DNA of 64,000 bases from Gammaproteobacteria bacterium (GTDB lineage: Bacteria > Pseudomonadota > Gammaproteobacteria > Eutrophobiales > Eutrophobiaceae): positions 62,001 to 126,000 of the forward strand of contig JANQNX010000007.1 in NCBI GenBank assembly GCA_028279365.1. The letters run 5' to 3'. Numbering within the stretch: the stretch's first letter is position 1; every line of letters begins with the position of its first letter. Of the stretch, positions 9,453-19,244 are shown in pieces. The translations under genes and the position numbers were made by a program. Below the pieces are notes generated by a model. That model was not told where the DNA came from. It did not search any database and worked only from the letters and a program-made list of their open reading frames with translations.

Positions 9453-10526
9453 TTAATCCAACCCTATATCTGCAGAATTATTATCTCGAATGATTGTGTT
9501 TGAACGTCGGGTAACAATGTCATACTTAAATCCAGGGATTTCAAATACGCGATCGCTAAGCTGTTGATTTAATCCATCTGCAAACTGTTTGATTTGATCG
9601 AGATCCAGTTCTTCATCCTCGTCAGGAATGAAGGATTCATCAAAACTGAACGTAAATGTCGCATAAGGGATCTCATCGATGCTAAATGCTGTCATCTCGG
9701 CCAGAATACCATCAAAGGTTTTCACCCTGGCTCGAATAGCATCAGGCATATCGCTGAATGAGCTAGCTGCATAGGCACCACTGATTTGCATGTCCTGCAA
9801 GATGGTGCCAAATCGGTTAATCATGATTTCCGGTGCCATGCGTTTATCTTTTGGCAGGTTTTCCAGCTCGAATGTTTGCTTTCCTTTAGCTTCTTTAAAC
9901 AAGGTATAGGTGTCACCATCGGGATGATCGATGCGCACACTTTTTATTGCATCAGACGGGATATCAAACAAGGCGCGTTCTATCCAGTCAGTCTTCACCG
10001 CAGATAAATTCAACACGCCGTTCACCAGATAGGATTGTTCATCATCCGGCTTTCTCACGTATAAGCCGGGCGTGCTTTGTGCAGCGCTGCTGCGACGCGG
10101 TTTTCCGACCAATACTTCAATCAGTTTGTTATCGTCTTTGTCTTTCAGGGTAAGTAATACCGAACTTGATTCTTCGCGTTCCAACCCTTCTACACCAAGT
10201 CGATGATACAGTCTCGGCATCGCTGTTTTCGGCGCGTTGATTTTGAGATCGGCTGCGCCCAACACTGTGCTTTTTACTTTTTCCGGTAAGGCCGGATAAC
10301 CGTCAAATTCATCCACGCCCCAGCGATTGTTTTCTAATGATAAATTGATTGATTCATCAATGGTCTTGATTGAAATCTTTTGCACTTGCTCAATCTTTCC
10401 TTCCAATTCCGGAAAGAAGGGCAGCTTTTCTTTTTCTGACTGTGGTGCACGCAGGTTAACAAAAACTGCTGCAGCAATGATCACAACCACAGTAATAATG
10501 GATAACAGTGTCAGTTTGTTAAACAT
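9453..10526 (-). CDS. DUF4340 domain-containing protein (ABC system accessory)
   Basis: This 357-residue protein begins with a single membrane segment (about 4-24, TLLSIITVVVIIAAAVFV) and has a large extracytoplasmic domain of the DUF4340 type. It contains the repeated pattern of short beta-strand motifs such as NRWGVDEFDGYPALPEKV and LLTLKDKDDNKLIEVLVGK. DUF4340 proteins regularly follow GldG-like ABC components, as here, where it is the last gene of a four-gene run with a 4-nt gap. The molecular function is unknown. The acidic segment DEEDELDLD-like near residue 305 is a local oddity. Confidence 0.8.
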   Translation of the reverse strand: MFNKLTLLSIITVVVIIAAAVFVNLRAPQSEKEKLPFFPELEGKIEQVQKISIKTIDESINLSLENNRWGVDEFDGYPALPEKVKSTVLGAADLKINAPKTAMPRLYHRLGVEGLEREESSSVLLTLKDKDDNKLIEVLVGKPRRSSAAQSTPGLYVRKPDDEQSYLVNGVLNLSAVKTDWIERALFDIPSDAIKSVRIDHPDGDTYTLFKEAKGKQTFELENLPKDKRMAPEIMINRFGTILQDMQISGAYAASSFSDMPDAIRARVKTFDGILAEMTAFSIDEIPYATFTFSFDESFIPDEDEELDLDQIKQFADGLNQQLSDRVFEIPGFKYDIVTRRSNTIIRDNNSADIGLD

Positions 10527-10530
10527 AATA

Positions 10531-12405
10531 TCAGGTGCGTTTATTCGAACGATAAATTCCGATAATTAAAGCAAGTAGAGTTATCAATAAAGGAATCAAG
10601 CCTATGTTGATAAAACGAATCTGGGCGCCAAGTTTTTCAATGTTCTTTTTCAACTCGTGCTGAACACTACGCAGCTCTTTTCTGGTTGCCAGTCGTTCCT
10701 GTCTGAACTTTTCGATCTCTTCAGTCAGTTTGTTATTAAGTAAAAAAGAACTTTCTGTTCCCTGTTCCTGTTGCAGCTGCTGGATCTTTTGTTCTGTTTC
10801 TTCCAGATTGGCCTGTAGTTCTTTTTCTCTTTCACGAAATTGTGCTTCGGCCTGTTTGCGAATCGACTCAACCTTTTTAAACGGGCGAGCGTATTTACCA
10901 CGGCCGCGTAAACTAATCAGGTCAGTATTACCTGACAGATTCTCGATACTGTTGATAACAAAGTCGCCGTTGTTGGCAATCGGCTGCGGCACATCGACAC
11001 CAAACATATTTTGTGTGCGCACCCAGAAATGGTCCGCCAGAATGTCAGTATCGGAAACTACTATCACATTAATATCGCCCTGTTTGACAAAGTTGGCATC
11101 GGTTTCCTGTTTTTCTTCTTCATCGCTGGTCGGCTTGCCATCCGGGAACGAGGTCGTTGCGTTACCCTCGATCCTCGCCGCCAATAGCTGTTTCTTATTT
11201 TCCGAGGCAAAGTTTTGCAGGATCACTGACGGATCGCGCTGAAATAGAATCAAATCACGTTCCAGTTTGGTTGATTCGGTAGAGGTTTCTATCAGTGGCG
11301 TAATTGTTAGACCTTTATCTTCGGCTAGTTCAATTGAGCCCACAGTCCCCATATGTACCAGATTTAACTCACTGGTAGAGAAATCATCGCTATTAAAATT
11401 ATCCTCGGTCAGGCGTAGCCAGGGTAAGTAGTCAATTTCCTGCGGGCCACGCGGACTGTTGGCCTGTACACGCATCGCGGCCTTAACATCACCCACGATT
11501 TTTTCTTTCGCAATATTCAGTCCCCAGGCACTTAATAAGTCAGGCAAATAAGAATCCAGTTTCGGTAACACATTAGGCGTGTCCTGGTTAGGCTGGGTTC
11601 GATCCTGTTCAGCCAGCGGATCGAGAAACATGATGGCCTTTCCACCGCGCAGCAAATACTGGTCAATGGCATAACGCAATTGAATTTTAAGCTCTTTAGG
11701 ATGTACCAACATCAGTACATCAATCTTGTCGTCGATTTCGGTCACGTTTAGCCCAAGATCGCGTACTTCGAAGAACTCGGACAAGGCATTAATGATTGTC
11801 CATGAAGGCGAACTGACATCATTTTCATTACCAATAATCGGTAATTGCGAAATCACACTGATAACGCGCTTGTCCGGGTAGGCCAGGTTATAAATCAGTT
11901 TGGTGATGTCGTATTCCAGTGCTGATTCACGATTGGTCTGAAAAAATGGAATGACTTTTTCATCATCGGTCGAGTTGGTACCAACCAGACCAAAATAAAC
12001 CCGATCTCCCGCTGCATTAGCTGACACGGTTCTTAAACCAATGGCAACAGCCTGATCTTCCGCCTCGGAAAACGTTTCCGGTTCGATAATATTCAAAATT
12101 AATTTGCCATCAGCATGGGCTGCGTATTCTTCCAGCATGTCGCGCACGCGCGTGCCATAATTTGCCAACAGTGGAAATTCCACCATCGCTTTTTGCGAAT
12201 AATAAAAATCCAGTTGTACCGGTTCTTCCAGGTTTTTCAGGATATTAATCGTGCCATCTGACAGCGTGAATAATTTATTCTCTGTCAGATCGATACGCCA
12301 GGTGGTTAACGCGGTGTTGGCTAAAATAACAACGCCGACAAACAGACAAGTCGCCAGTATGAGTCCGGTACCTGATAACAGTCTGTTCTTGATACTGTGC
12401 TTCAT
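10531..12405 (-). CDS. GldG-like ABC transport system protein
   Basis: This 624-residue membrane protein belongs to the family of uncharacterised ABC auxiliary proteins related to GldG. It has an N-terminal membrane segment (about 10-32), an extracytoplasmic domain with LTENKLFTLSDGTINILKNL near residue 40, a beta-rich middle with the FLDPLAEQ motif, and a C-terminal membrane segment (about 598-618) just before the terminal RSNKRT. A coiled coil rich in Glu, Gln and Lys runs from about 520 to 590. In gliding Bacteroidetes GldG works with GldA/GldF; outside that phylum the substrate is unknown. It lies 2 bp after the permease gene. Confidence 0.82.
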   Translation of the reverse strand: MKHSIKNRLLSGTGLILATCLFVGVVILANTALTTWRIDLTENKLFTLSDGTINILKNLEEPVQLDFYYSQKAMVEFPLLANYGTRVRDMLEEYAAHADGKLILNIIEPETFSEAEDQAVAIGLRTVSANAAGDRVYFGLVGTNSTDDEKVIPFFQTNRESALEYDITKLIYNLAYPDKRVISVISQLPIIGNENDVSSPSWTIINALSEFFEVRDLGLNVTEIDDKIDVLMLVHPKELKIQLRYAIDQYLLRGGKAIMFLDPLAEQDRTQPNQDTPNVLPKLDSYLPDLLSAWGLNIAKEKIVGDVKAAMRVQANSPRGPQEIDYLPWLRLTEDNFNSDDFSTSELNLVHMGTVGSIELAEDKGLTITPLIETSTESTKLERDLILFQRDPSVILQNFASENKKQLLAARIEGNATTSFPDGKPTSDEEEKQETDANFVKQGDINVIVVSDTDILADHFWVRTQNMFGVDVPQPIANNGDFVINSIENLSGNTDLISLRGRGKYARPFKKVESIRKQAEAQFREREKELQANLEETEQKIQQLQQEQGTESSFLLNNKLTEEIEKFRQERLATRKELRSVQHELKKNIEKLGAQIRFINIGLIPLLITLLALIIGIYRSNKRT

Positions 12406-12407
12406 GA

Positions 12408-13142
12408 CTAACTCGCCTTTTTCGTCTCAATGACAACCACGTTGACGTACAGCCAGAAACTGATTAGTGCAGCAAAATAGACGATGTCACGAATGTCGAT
12501 GACGCCCTTGGTGATCGAGGTAAAGTGAGTCAGAAAGCTGAAAGAGGCAATAGCATCAACCAACGCCTGCGGTGCCCAACTTTGGAATAAATCCAGTACC
12601 ATCGGGAAACCACTCAGGATAAACATAAACGAGATAACCACGCTGATAACGAACGCGATCACCTGACTTTTGGTAAACGCAGAAATACAGGAACCGATGG
12701 CCAGGAATCCGCCGGCCATAATCAGGCTGCCAACGTAGCTGGCGAGAATAACGGTGTTATCCGGATCGCCCAGATAGTTGACCGTGATCCACATTGGGAA
12801 GGTCAACGCCAATGCCACTGCAGTAAAACTCCATGCGGCCAGGTATTTACCGACAACTGCATCGGTAATTGTCACCGGCAGCGTCATTAATAACTCGATG
12901 GAACCACTCTTACGCTCGTCTGACCACAAGCGCATCGAAATCGCCGGTATTAAAAATAAATACAGCCACGGGTGAAATTTAAAAAACGGTTGCAGGTCGG
13001 CCTGGTTAGTTTGATAAAACGCGCCCAGATAAAATGTGAAGATACCGGTCATGAATAAAAAAATAACGATAAACACATAGGCCACCGGCGTGACAAAATA
13101 GCTGGTGAATTCGCGTTTATAAATGGAAAACAGGGCACTCAT
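12408..13142 (-). CDS. ABC transporter permease (GldF / ABC-2 type)
   Basis: This 244-residue ABC-2 permease has about six membrane segments (for example 19-40, 57-72, 105-128, 140-160, 168-190 and 222-240). The IYKREFTSYFVTPVAYVFI N-terminus and the RLWSDERKSGSIELLMTLPV loop are typical of the GldF/NosY-like branch. Its start overlaps the ATPase stop (ATGA at 13139-13142), so the permease and ATPase form one transporter. The transported substrate is not predictable. Confidence 0.88.
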   Translation of the reverse strand: MSALFSIYKREFTSYFVTPVAYVFIVIFLFMTGIFTFYLGAFYQTNQADLQPFFKFHPWLYLFLIPAISMRLWSDERKSGSIELLMTLPVTITDAVVGKYLAAWSFTAVALALTFPMWITVNYLGDPDNTVILASYVGSLIMAGGFLAIGSCISAFTKSQVIAFVISVVISFMFILSGFPMVLDLFQSWAPQALVDAIASFSFLTHFTSITKGVIDIRDIVYFAALISFWLYVNVVVIETKKAS

Positions 13143-13885
13143 GCGATTTCGGTATCCTCTGTTTCACAGGTTGTGATCAAACGAAACGCATGGTCGATAT
13201 TGCCGATGTCAGATTTTTCAATTAATTCTTTCGGTGTCCCATCAAACAACAGGTTCCCCGAGGCAATAATGATTGCGCGTGAACAGACTGCATCCACTTC
13301 TTCAAGGATATGTGTGGAAATAACAATCGCCTTATTTTTCGCCATTTCCTGAATCAGGTTTCTGACTTCGTGTTTCTGATTCGGGTCGAGTCCGTCGGTA
13401 GGTTCATCGAGAATTAAAATATCCGGGTTGTGTAATATTGCCTGTGCCAGCCCAACACGACGTTTATAACCCTTCGACAATGTTTCAATACTTTGGTCAA
13501 ACACATTACTAATGTTGATGGTTTCCACCACCTCGTCTATGCGTTCGGATCGCGTTTTGCCGGATAGTTGACGGATGTCGGCGATAAAATTCAAAAAACT
13601 GCGCACCGTCATCTCACCATAGGCAGGCGCACCTTCAGGCAAGTAACCGATAGCGCGCTTGACGGCCAGCGGGTTTTCCAGGACATCATGCCCGTTAACC
13701 TTGACGGTACCACTGGTGGGTTCCAGAAATCCGGTAATCATTTTCATGGTCGTTGATTTACCGGCACCGTTAGGGCCAAGAAAACCCAATACTTCACCCT
13801 GTGCAACATCGAACGATATGCCTTGAACCGCATGGATTGGGCCAAACGATTTACGTAACGATTCGACTTTTATCGCTTCTGTCAT
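13139..13885 (-). CDS. ABC transporter ATP-binding protein (GldA-like)
   Basis: This 248-residue nucleotide-binding subunit has Walker A GPNGAGKST (about 38-46), the signature LSKGYKRRVGLAQA, Walker B ILILDEPTDGLDP and the H-loop ISTHILEE. It is closest to the GldA/NatA/CcmA-type ABC-2 exporters. It is the first gene of the four-gene minus-strand operon with the permease, the GldG-like protein and the DUF4340 protein. A 160-bp gap separates it from the upstream dehydrogenase gene, which leaves room for a promoter. Confidence 0.92.
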   Translation of the reverse strand: MTEAIKVESLRKSFGPIHAVQGISFDVAQGEVLGFLGPNGAGKSTTMKMITGFLEPTSGTVKVNGHDVLENPLAVKRAIGYLPEGAPAYGEMTVRSFLNFIADIRQLSGKTRSERIDEVVETINISNVFDQSIETLSKGYKRRVGLAQAILHNPDILILDEPTDGLDPNQKHEVRNLIQEMAKNKAIVISTHILEEVDAVCSRAIIIASGNLLFDGTPKELIEKSDIGNIDHAFRLITTCETEDTEIA

Positions 13886-14045
13886 GATGAATCAGTGTCT
13901 TTATATACTTTAATAAACTTCAGGTATGCCAGATGGCCCGTCTGAGAGCCGCACTATTCTGCACAAAAATGGGCTACCGTCAATTTCCAAATTGACCAGA
14001 TGCTTGTTGATCAGTTCCTTGACCGGAGAAACAAGCGGCTACAAG

Positions 14046-14912
14046 TCATTCGAGGATAGTTTGCTTGAGTCGAAACAGTGCGGAAATATCTTCATCACCG
14101 TATCCCTGATCCATTAAACGTTGGTAATGTATCAGCGTCATCTCGACCGTGGGCAGGTTATTTTCAGTCAGTCCGTTAATCATCTCGCGACAGATAGACA
14201 AATCTTTATGGTGCAAAGCCAGTTTGAAACCTGGCTCATACTTATCGGCCAGCATGGTTTTGCCTCGATGAGAAAGAAACCAGTTGCCGGCTGCGCCCGT
14301 CGAGACGATATCCACGACCTTATCCATTGGTAGCTTCATTGCCTTGCCAAAGGCTAGCGCCTCGGTGACTGCCTGATTAATGCCAGCCGCCATGATTTGA
14401 TTAACTGCCTTGGTCGCCTGGCCGGAACCGCAAGGACCAATATAGACAATATTGCCTGCAATGGAGTTGAGTGCAGCACGTGCTCGTTCCAGTTCCGTTT
14501 CATCGCCACCCACCATCATCGCCAACGTGCCGTTTTTTGCTCCTTCCACACCGCCCGATACCGGGCAATCCAGAAATGAAACATTCACTTCTGACAATAT
14601 CGACTTGGCCTGTTTGGCTGTGTCCGCGCTTACCGTCGATGTGTCGATCACGATAGTACCTGCAGCAATAGCCGATTTAATCGCATTGACCATCTCCAAT
14701 ACGTCCTTATCGCGTGATACACAGATAACGATTAAGTCACATTGCGAAGCTAACTCTGCGGCTGTCTCACATGCAGTGACATTGCATGCGTCGGCCAGCG
14801 TTTGTGCCTTGCTAGCCGTTCGGTTGTACACCGCCTGTAATTTATTGTGTTTGGCAAAGTTTCTCGCCATGTGTGCACCCATGGCGCCTAAACCGATCAC
14901 TCCGGCTTTCAT
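14046..14912 (-). CDS. NAD(P)-dependent beta-hydroxyacid dehydrogenase (3-hydroxyisobutyrate dehydrogenase family)
   Basis: This 288-residue enzyme has the Rossmann motif GVIGLGAMGAHMARN at its N-terminus, the substrate-binding DCPVSGGVEGAKNGTL motif near 118, the GPCGSGQATKAVNQ helix with the catalytic lysine near 172, and KDLSI in the C-terminal domain. Family members oxidise 3-hydroxyisobutyrate, tartronate semialdehyde or succinic semialdehyde; the substrate here is unknown. I chose the ATG at 14912 over 14918 because GAGGA then lies about 8 nt upstream, against 3 nt for the other. It stands alone, with gaps on both sides. Confidence 0.9.
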   Translation of the reverse strand: MKAGVIGLGAMGAHMARNFAKHNKLQAVYNRTASKAQTLADACNVTACETAAELASQCDLIVICVSRDKDVLEMVNAIKSAIAAGTIVIDTSTVSADTAKQAKSILSEVNVSFLDCPVSGGVEGAKNGTLAMMVGGDETELERARAALNSIAGNIVYIGPCGSGQATKAVNQIMAAGINQAVTEALAFGKAMKLPMDKVVDIVSTGAAGNWFLSHRGKTMLADKYEPGFKLALHHKDLSICREMINGLTENNLPTVEMTLIHYQRLMDQGYGDEDISALFRLKQTILE

Positions 14913-14975
14913 AAGCATTTTCCTCTATCAAATAAGTCGCATATCAATAATATAACTGCAAACTAAAGCTTAGTT

Positions 14976-16121
14976 TTATTTTGCTGGTTGTTGACGAAAT
15001 CTGGCAGCGCGTTCACTGGAAGGCGGATGACTGGAAATATAGCTCAACCAGCCAATGTCGTTATCTGGTTTCTGTTCTTTTTCAGTTACTGCTGCTTCTT
15101 CATCTTCACTGGAAATATCGAGTTCCGCTATCGTTACATCAGGGTCGACAGGAAATTCATTATCAGTAGCTATTGTAGTTTCATCATCAAGTGGCGGACT
15201 ATAGTTTTCCAAACGTTGTATAAAGTTAGCAAAATGTTCCGTCGACATGTTGTGTTGTTTCATATAGTTAAGAGAATAAGTATCGGCTTCCCATTCCAGT
15301 TCCTGGGAATATGAGGATTCCAGTAGAACATTAGGTAATGCCAAGACCAGAGTGCTTGCAGCATTGACATCTCCAGTCACAGCCAGCAGCAGTGCAGTCA
15401 AGCTGGCATGACTCACTATATTCCTGAGGCTATGACGTTGTTCGACATGTCCAATTTCGTGTAACAGTACCGAGACGATCTCTTCTTCGTTATCTGCCAG
15501 TTTAACTAATTCGTCTGTAATAATGACTTTGCCATCAGGTAAGGCAAAGGCATTTGCACCAATTAAGCCACCATCTCGGAATAACAATTCGTAATTCAGC
15601 TTTTCATGATCCTCTGGAAGTAATTGCTTGAATCTTTTTGTTAATGATTCCTTTATATCACTGCTTAATTGTGAGGGTTTAAACAGTCTGTCATCCAGTG
15701 TCTCCATCGTGCCTTGTGCAATATAGCGATTCACTTCGGTGGGTAACGCATAGGCAACATATTTACTTGCAATAGGGATGCCCCAGATAGATGTCCAGAT
15801 AATGACAGCGACCGACAAAAATAAGGCACTGACTACGTAAGATGTTCGGCTTTCAAATTTGTGTAGCAAACTTTGTCTGCCACCAAACTTCGATATTATC
15901 TCGTTCAGCTTTTCATGTTCAGCGGTTTCAAAAATAGCACCTGCTGGAAAGCGTAAGCTTCTCGGTACATGGCCTATTTGATCGCTAATAACAATCTCAT
16001 TAAATGCACAAGATCCCACGAATGTTTGACCACTGCTAACAATGCCGTTTTCATCGATAGTGATAACTGCTTCAAATGCCGTTGAGCTCTTACCGTCAAA
16101 CAGCCTGCCTTTGAGTTGCAC
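14976..16121 (-). CDS. M48 family membrane metalloprotease
   Basis: This 381-residue protein has the zinc motif HEIGH (221-225) and a downstream glutamate ligand in LEWEAD (about 278). A hydrophobic pair of segments near 95-112 and 115-128 anchors it in the inner membrane, and further hydrophobic stretches follow the HEXXH helix (240-267). The N-terminal 90 residues form a small beta-rich domain ahead of the membrane anchor. It lies 2 bp downstream of the DUF898 protein, so the two are cotranscribed and probably act together. The C-terminal HPPSSERAARFRQ resembles the end of Oma1/BepA-like proteases. An acidic linker at about 315-355 is probably disordered. Confidence 0.9.
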   Translation of the reverse strand: MQLKGRLFDGKSSTAFEAVITIDENGIVSSGQTFVGSCAFNEIVISDQIGHVPRSLRFPAGAIFETAEHEKLNEIISKFGGRQSLLHKFESRTSYVVSALFLSVAVIIWTSIWGIPIASKYVAYALPTEVNRYIAQGTMETLDDRLFKPSQLSSDIKESLTKRFKQLLPEDHEKLNYELLFRDGGLIGANAFALPDGKVIITDELVKLADNEEEIVSVLLHEIGHVEQRHSLRNIVSHASLTALLLAVTGDVNAASTLVLALPNVLLESSYSQELEWEADTYSLNYMKQHNMSTEHFANFIQRLENYSPPLDDETTIATDNEFPVDPDVTIAELDISSEDEEAAVTEKEQKPDNDIGWLSYISSHPPSSERAARFRQQPAK

Positions 16122-16123
16122 GG

Positions 16124-17293
16124 CTACAGACCAATATCCAAATCAAAGGCATCGCCCAGTTCTTCACCAAGCGCACCATTCTGGCTTTGTTTAGCAGCTT
16201 CAATGTCATCCAGTGTCCGTGCTTCAAACTCAGTGTTATCTGCGACATACTTGGCCATGCGGATTTGTGCCCAGGGAATAAGTAACCCGACACTAACAAT
16301 GACAGCAAGTGTGTTAGTGAGATACAGCCAAAAAACAGGCATGGTTTTTAGTTTGCTGTTAAATGTATTTTCGCCAAAGCGAATATGATTAAAAATCATA
16401 TTGGTGCGAGCAGCCCGTACGTAAGCCATGATGATAAAACTGAAACCATAAAATACGAACACTGAAATCAATCCTAATCCGGATGCACTTTCTATTTGTT
16501 CTTCGGTGCTAGCTTCGCCAAAACCGGATATAACGGCGAACACTCCTATCAGGATAGAGGCGAATATACCTACAAGGAAGAAGTACAAGAAAGCTTTTAG
16601 ATAAATTTTATAAAATGACCAGCCACCTGTATGAAAACTTGCATCAGATTTACCGTAACGTGTGTTGTCGACAATAAAACGACTTCGTATGTAATCCAGG
16701 TAGGGTAGCATCGGTAATAAGGAAAGCATAAATACACTGGGTAGTAAGTCTTCTTTTTTGAAGCCTGATTCTTCCTGGTTTTCCAGGGTGGCGATAAAAT
16801 CAGCAGATTCGAGCAGGCTATAGCCGAGCCAGGTTAAGCCAAGAATGATCAGTATCGGGATAATGAAAATAACATAAGCATTTTTGAAATCTCGTGCGAA
16901 TGAAAAGCGAACATTACGATAGGCTGAATTATTCATATTAAAGCTAAGTGCCAGCACCATGATGGTTGGAAAGAAAAGGACGCCGGCAGCGAGTATCCAA
17001 AACCCTGCCTCCGGATAAATCTCCCAAATAAGAAAATAGGCAATCAATGCGGTGAAGGCAATAATTCTGCCTTTCAGGATTTTCAACGGATCGGCCAGAT
17101 AGGAAAAATTATTATTGTCCAGCCAGGTACTGCCATAAAAATAACGTAGTGTCCTGACTTTTGCCCAGGCCGAATAAATACCAACAGTGAAAATTGTTAA
17201 ACAGAGATTTACTATCCAGATCTTAAAATATTCGCTGGCAGTTCCCTTAAATTGGAAAGGTATAGAGCGAATCAGTGGCGGGTTTTCGGTCAT
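16124..17293 (-). CDS. DUF898 (YjgN-like) polytopic membrane protein
   Basis: This 389-residue inner-membrane protein begins with a cytoplasmic FQFKGTASEYFKIW motif and continues with repeated units containing F/Y-x-x-N-x-x-L and AWAKVRTLRYFYGSTWLD, all typical of DUF898. At least eight hydrophobic segments are visible. The function of the family is not established. The immediately downstream M48 protease suggests membrane protein quality control or processing as a shared role, which is an inference from context. Confidence 0.85.
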   Translation of the reverse strand: MTENPPLIRSIPFQFKGTASEYFKIWIVNLCLTIFTVGIYSAWAKVRTLRYFYGSTWLDNNNFSYLADPLKILKGRIIAFTALIAYFLIWEIYPEAGFWILAAGVLFFPTIMVLALSFNMNNSAYRNVRFSFARDFKNAYVIFIIPILIILGLTWLGYSLLESADFIATLENQEESGFKKEDLLPSVFMLSLLPMLPYLDYIRSRFIVDNTRYGKSDASFHTGGWSFYKIYLKAFLYFFLVGIFASILIGVFAVISGFGEASTEEQIESASGLGLISVFVFYGFSFIIMAYVRAARTNMIFNHIRFGENTFNSKLKTMPVFWLYLTNTLAVIVSVGLLIPWAQIRMAKYVADNTEFEARTLDDIEAAKQSQNGALGEELGDAFDLDIGL

Positions 17294-17361
17294 AGTAAAT
17301 ACTCCCTTATTTATGCGTTATAGGTTATGAGCTCAGAATAAATGTAATTAGTAATTTACGT

Positions 17362-19230
17362 CTAGTCTTCCAGGTAGGTATAGCCATCCAGTCCATGCAG
17401 CAAGCGCTGCAAACAGGAAGCCTGTTGTTCAGGTTTAATAGTGTTGGAATCAATCAGTTCACGATAGCGTTGTTTTAATTGCTCAGGATCCATATGGATG
17501 GTTTGGAACAGATCACTGACTGTATCACCGTGGTCATACTCACTGAATTCAACTTCGTCATGTTCAGTCACCGCGATATTGATCGATGCGCTATCGCCAA
17601 ACAGATTATGAATGTCGCCAAGTATTTCCTGGTAAGCGCCGACCAGAAACAAGCCGATTAAATACGGTTCGTCTTTTGTTAATTCATGCACCGGTAAACT
17701 ATGAGTCGATCCGTTAGCATTCATATAGTGATCAATCCGTCCATCCGAGTCACAGGTTAAGTCCTGAATGATGCAATGCCGGGTCGGTTTCTGATCCAGG
17801 CGTTGTAACGGAACAATAGGAAACACCTGATCAATCGCCCAGGTATCGGGGATGGTTTGAAACACAGAGAAATTAGCGAAGTATTTATCGGCCAGTTTGA
17901 CATGCAGTGAATCAGTCAGCGTGTGCTGTTTCGGTAAAGACTGTTGTATCAAATGACAAATTGCATAATAACATTCATCGAGCCTGGCCCATTGTTCAAG
18001 GCTCAGTTCGCCGTTGGCAAACGCCGTTTTAGCCATTTCCAATAACGCGCAATTCTTTTTGTAGTTTGTGTCGGCATCATTAGCATGAATATCCCGATGT
18101 AGATTTGCGTAATCTTGTAGCAACGGATGCGCAGCGTTGCCTGAATTTGCCAAGATGTTTTCCGACAGACTGATGGGAGATTCAGTGTCAATAATATTGG
18201 TGATTAACATTGCATGATGCGCCGTCATGGCACGTCCGGATTCAGTTACGATATCGGGTAAGTCGATATGTTCATGCTGACAAATATCATAAATCGTCGT
18301 AACGATGGCGTTCGCATAACCGCTGACGGAATAGTTCATCGAATAAATATCAGTAGACTGAGTGCCTTCATAATCGACCCCCAGACCGCCACCGACATCA
18401 AGCGTATTGATAGGCACGCCCATTTTTTTTAACTGCACATAATAACGTACGCCCTCGGTTAAGCCTTGCTTCAGGTCGTTTAACACAGCGATTTGTGAAC
18501 CGATATGAAAATGCAGGAGTTGTAAACATGACAACAAGTCATGTTGCTTTAGTGTCTCAATGGCCTTCAGAATCTGATTAGCATGTAGACCAAATTTGGA
18601 TTTTTCACCGCCGGTATTTTGCCAGTTGCCACTGGCAATCGAAGTTAAGCGAACCCGAATACCGAGCTGCGGCAAACAATTGCTTTGCCGAATACAATCG
18701 ATTAGTAAGGGAAGTTCGGACAGCTTCTCGATAACGATAAATACATTAAAGCCCAGTTGTGTTGCTGTTAGTGCCAGTTCGATGTATTCGCGATCTTTAT
18801 AACCGTTGCAAATCAGCGTGCTGCCCGGTGTCGCCAACGCAATATTGATTAATAATTCCGGTTTACTGCCCGATTCCAGTCCGACGTTGCCATTGCCTGC
18901 TGCAACAATATCCTCAATCACGCGCCGCTGTTGATTAACCTTGATGGGATAAGCGGCAATAAAGTTTGCCCGATAATGACAACGTTCCATAGCATAGTGG
19001 AATACGTCAATTAAATGCGTTACCCGATCTTTTAATATGTCGGAAAAACGCAAAAGTAACGGTAGGGCGATGCCATCATCCTGTAGGCGTTTAATTAATG
19101 CCGGCAAATGAATGGCGTGTGCTCGATCCGGGTACACGCAGAGCGAACCCTCTTCATTTACATCAACATAGCCCTCCGACCAGTTCTTGATACGATAAAG
19201 CGTGCGCGATTTTTCAATAGACCAACTCAT
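17362..19230 (-). CDS. speA: Biosynthetic arginine decarboxylase
   Basis: SpeA is the PLP enzyme that converts arginine to agmatine, the first step of the agmatine route to putrescine. At 622 residues it is slightly shorter than the 658-residue E. coli enzyme. The PLP lysine is K97 in AAYPIKVNQ. Other signatures are HFHIGSQ, DVGGGLGVDYEG and the ESGRA motif near 340. The M20 hydrolase gene ends 14 bp before the start, so the two genes form an operon. No speB or agmatine deiminase is visible in the window, although speE is at 48164-49006. Confidence 0.95.
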   Translation of the reverse strand: MSWSIEKSRTLYRIKNWSEGYVDVNEEGSLCVYPDRAHAIHLPALIKRLQDDGIALPLLLRFSDILKDRVTHLIDVFHYAMERCHYRANFIAAYPIKVNQQRRVIEDIVAAGNGNVGLESGSKPELLINIALATPGSTLICNGYKDREYIELALTATQLGFNVFIVIEKLSELPLLIDCIRQSNCLPQLGIRVRLTSIASGNWQNTGGEKSKFGLHANQILKAIETLKQHDLLSCLQLLHFHIGSQIAVLNDLKQGLTEGVRYYVQLKKMGVPINTLDVGGGLGVDYEGTQSTDIYSMNYSVSGYANAIVTTIYDICQHEHIDLPDIVTESGRAMTAHHAMLITNIIDTESPISLSENILANSGNAAHPLLQDYANLHRDIHANDADTNYKKNCALLEMAKTAFANGELSLEQWARLDECYYAICHLIQQSLPKQHTLTDSLHVKLADKYFANFSVFQTIPDTWAIDQVFPIVPLQRLDQKPTRHCIIQDLTCDSDGRIDHYMNANGSTHSLPVHELTKDEPYLIGLFLVGAYQEILGDIHNLFGDSASINIAVTEHDEVEFSEYDHGDTVSDLFQTIHMDPEQLKQRYRELIDSNTIKPEQQASCLQRLLHGLDGYTYLED

Positions 19231-19244
19231 TAATTGATACTGAT

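Noticed and set aside
10730-11242. 170-residue plus-strand open frame opposite the GldG-like gene
   Set aside because: The minus-strand frame is a continuous family member; the plus frame is Ser/Cys-rich low-complexity shadow sequence.
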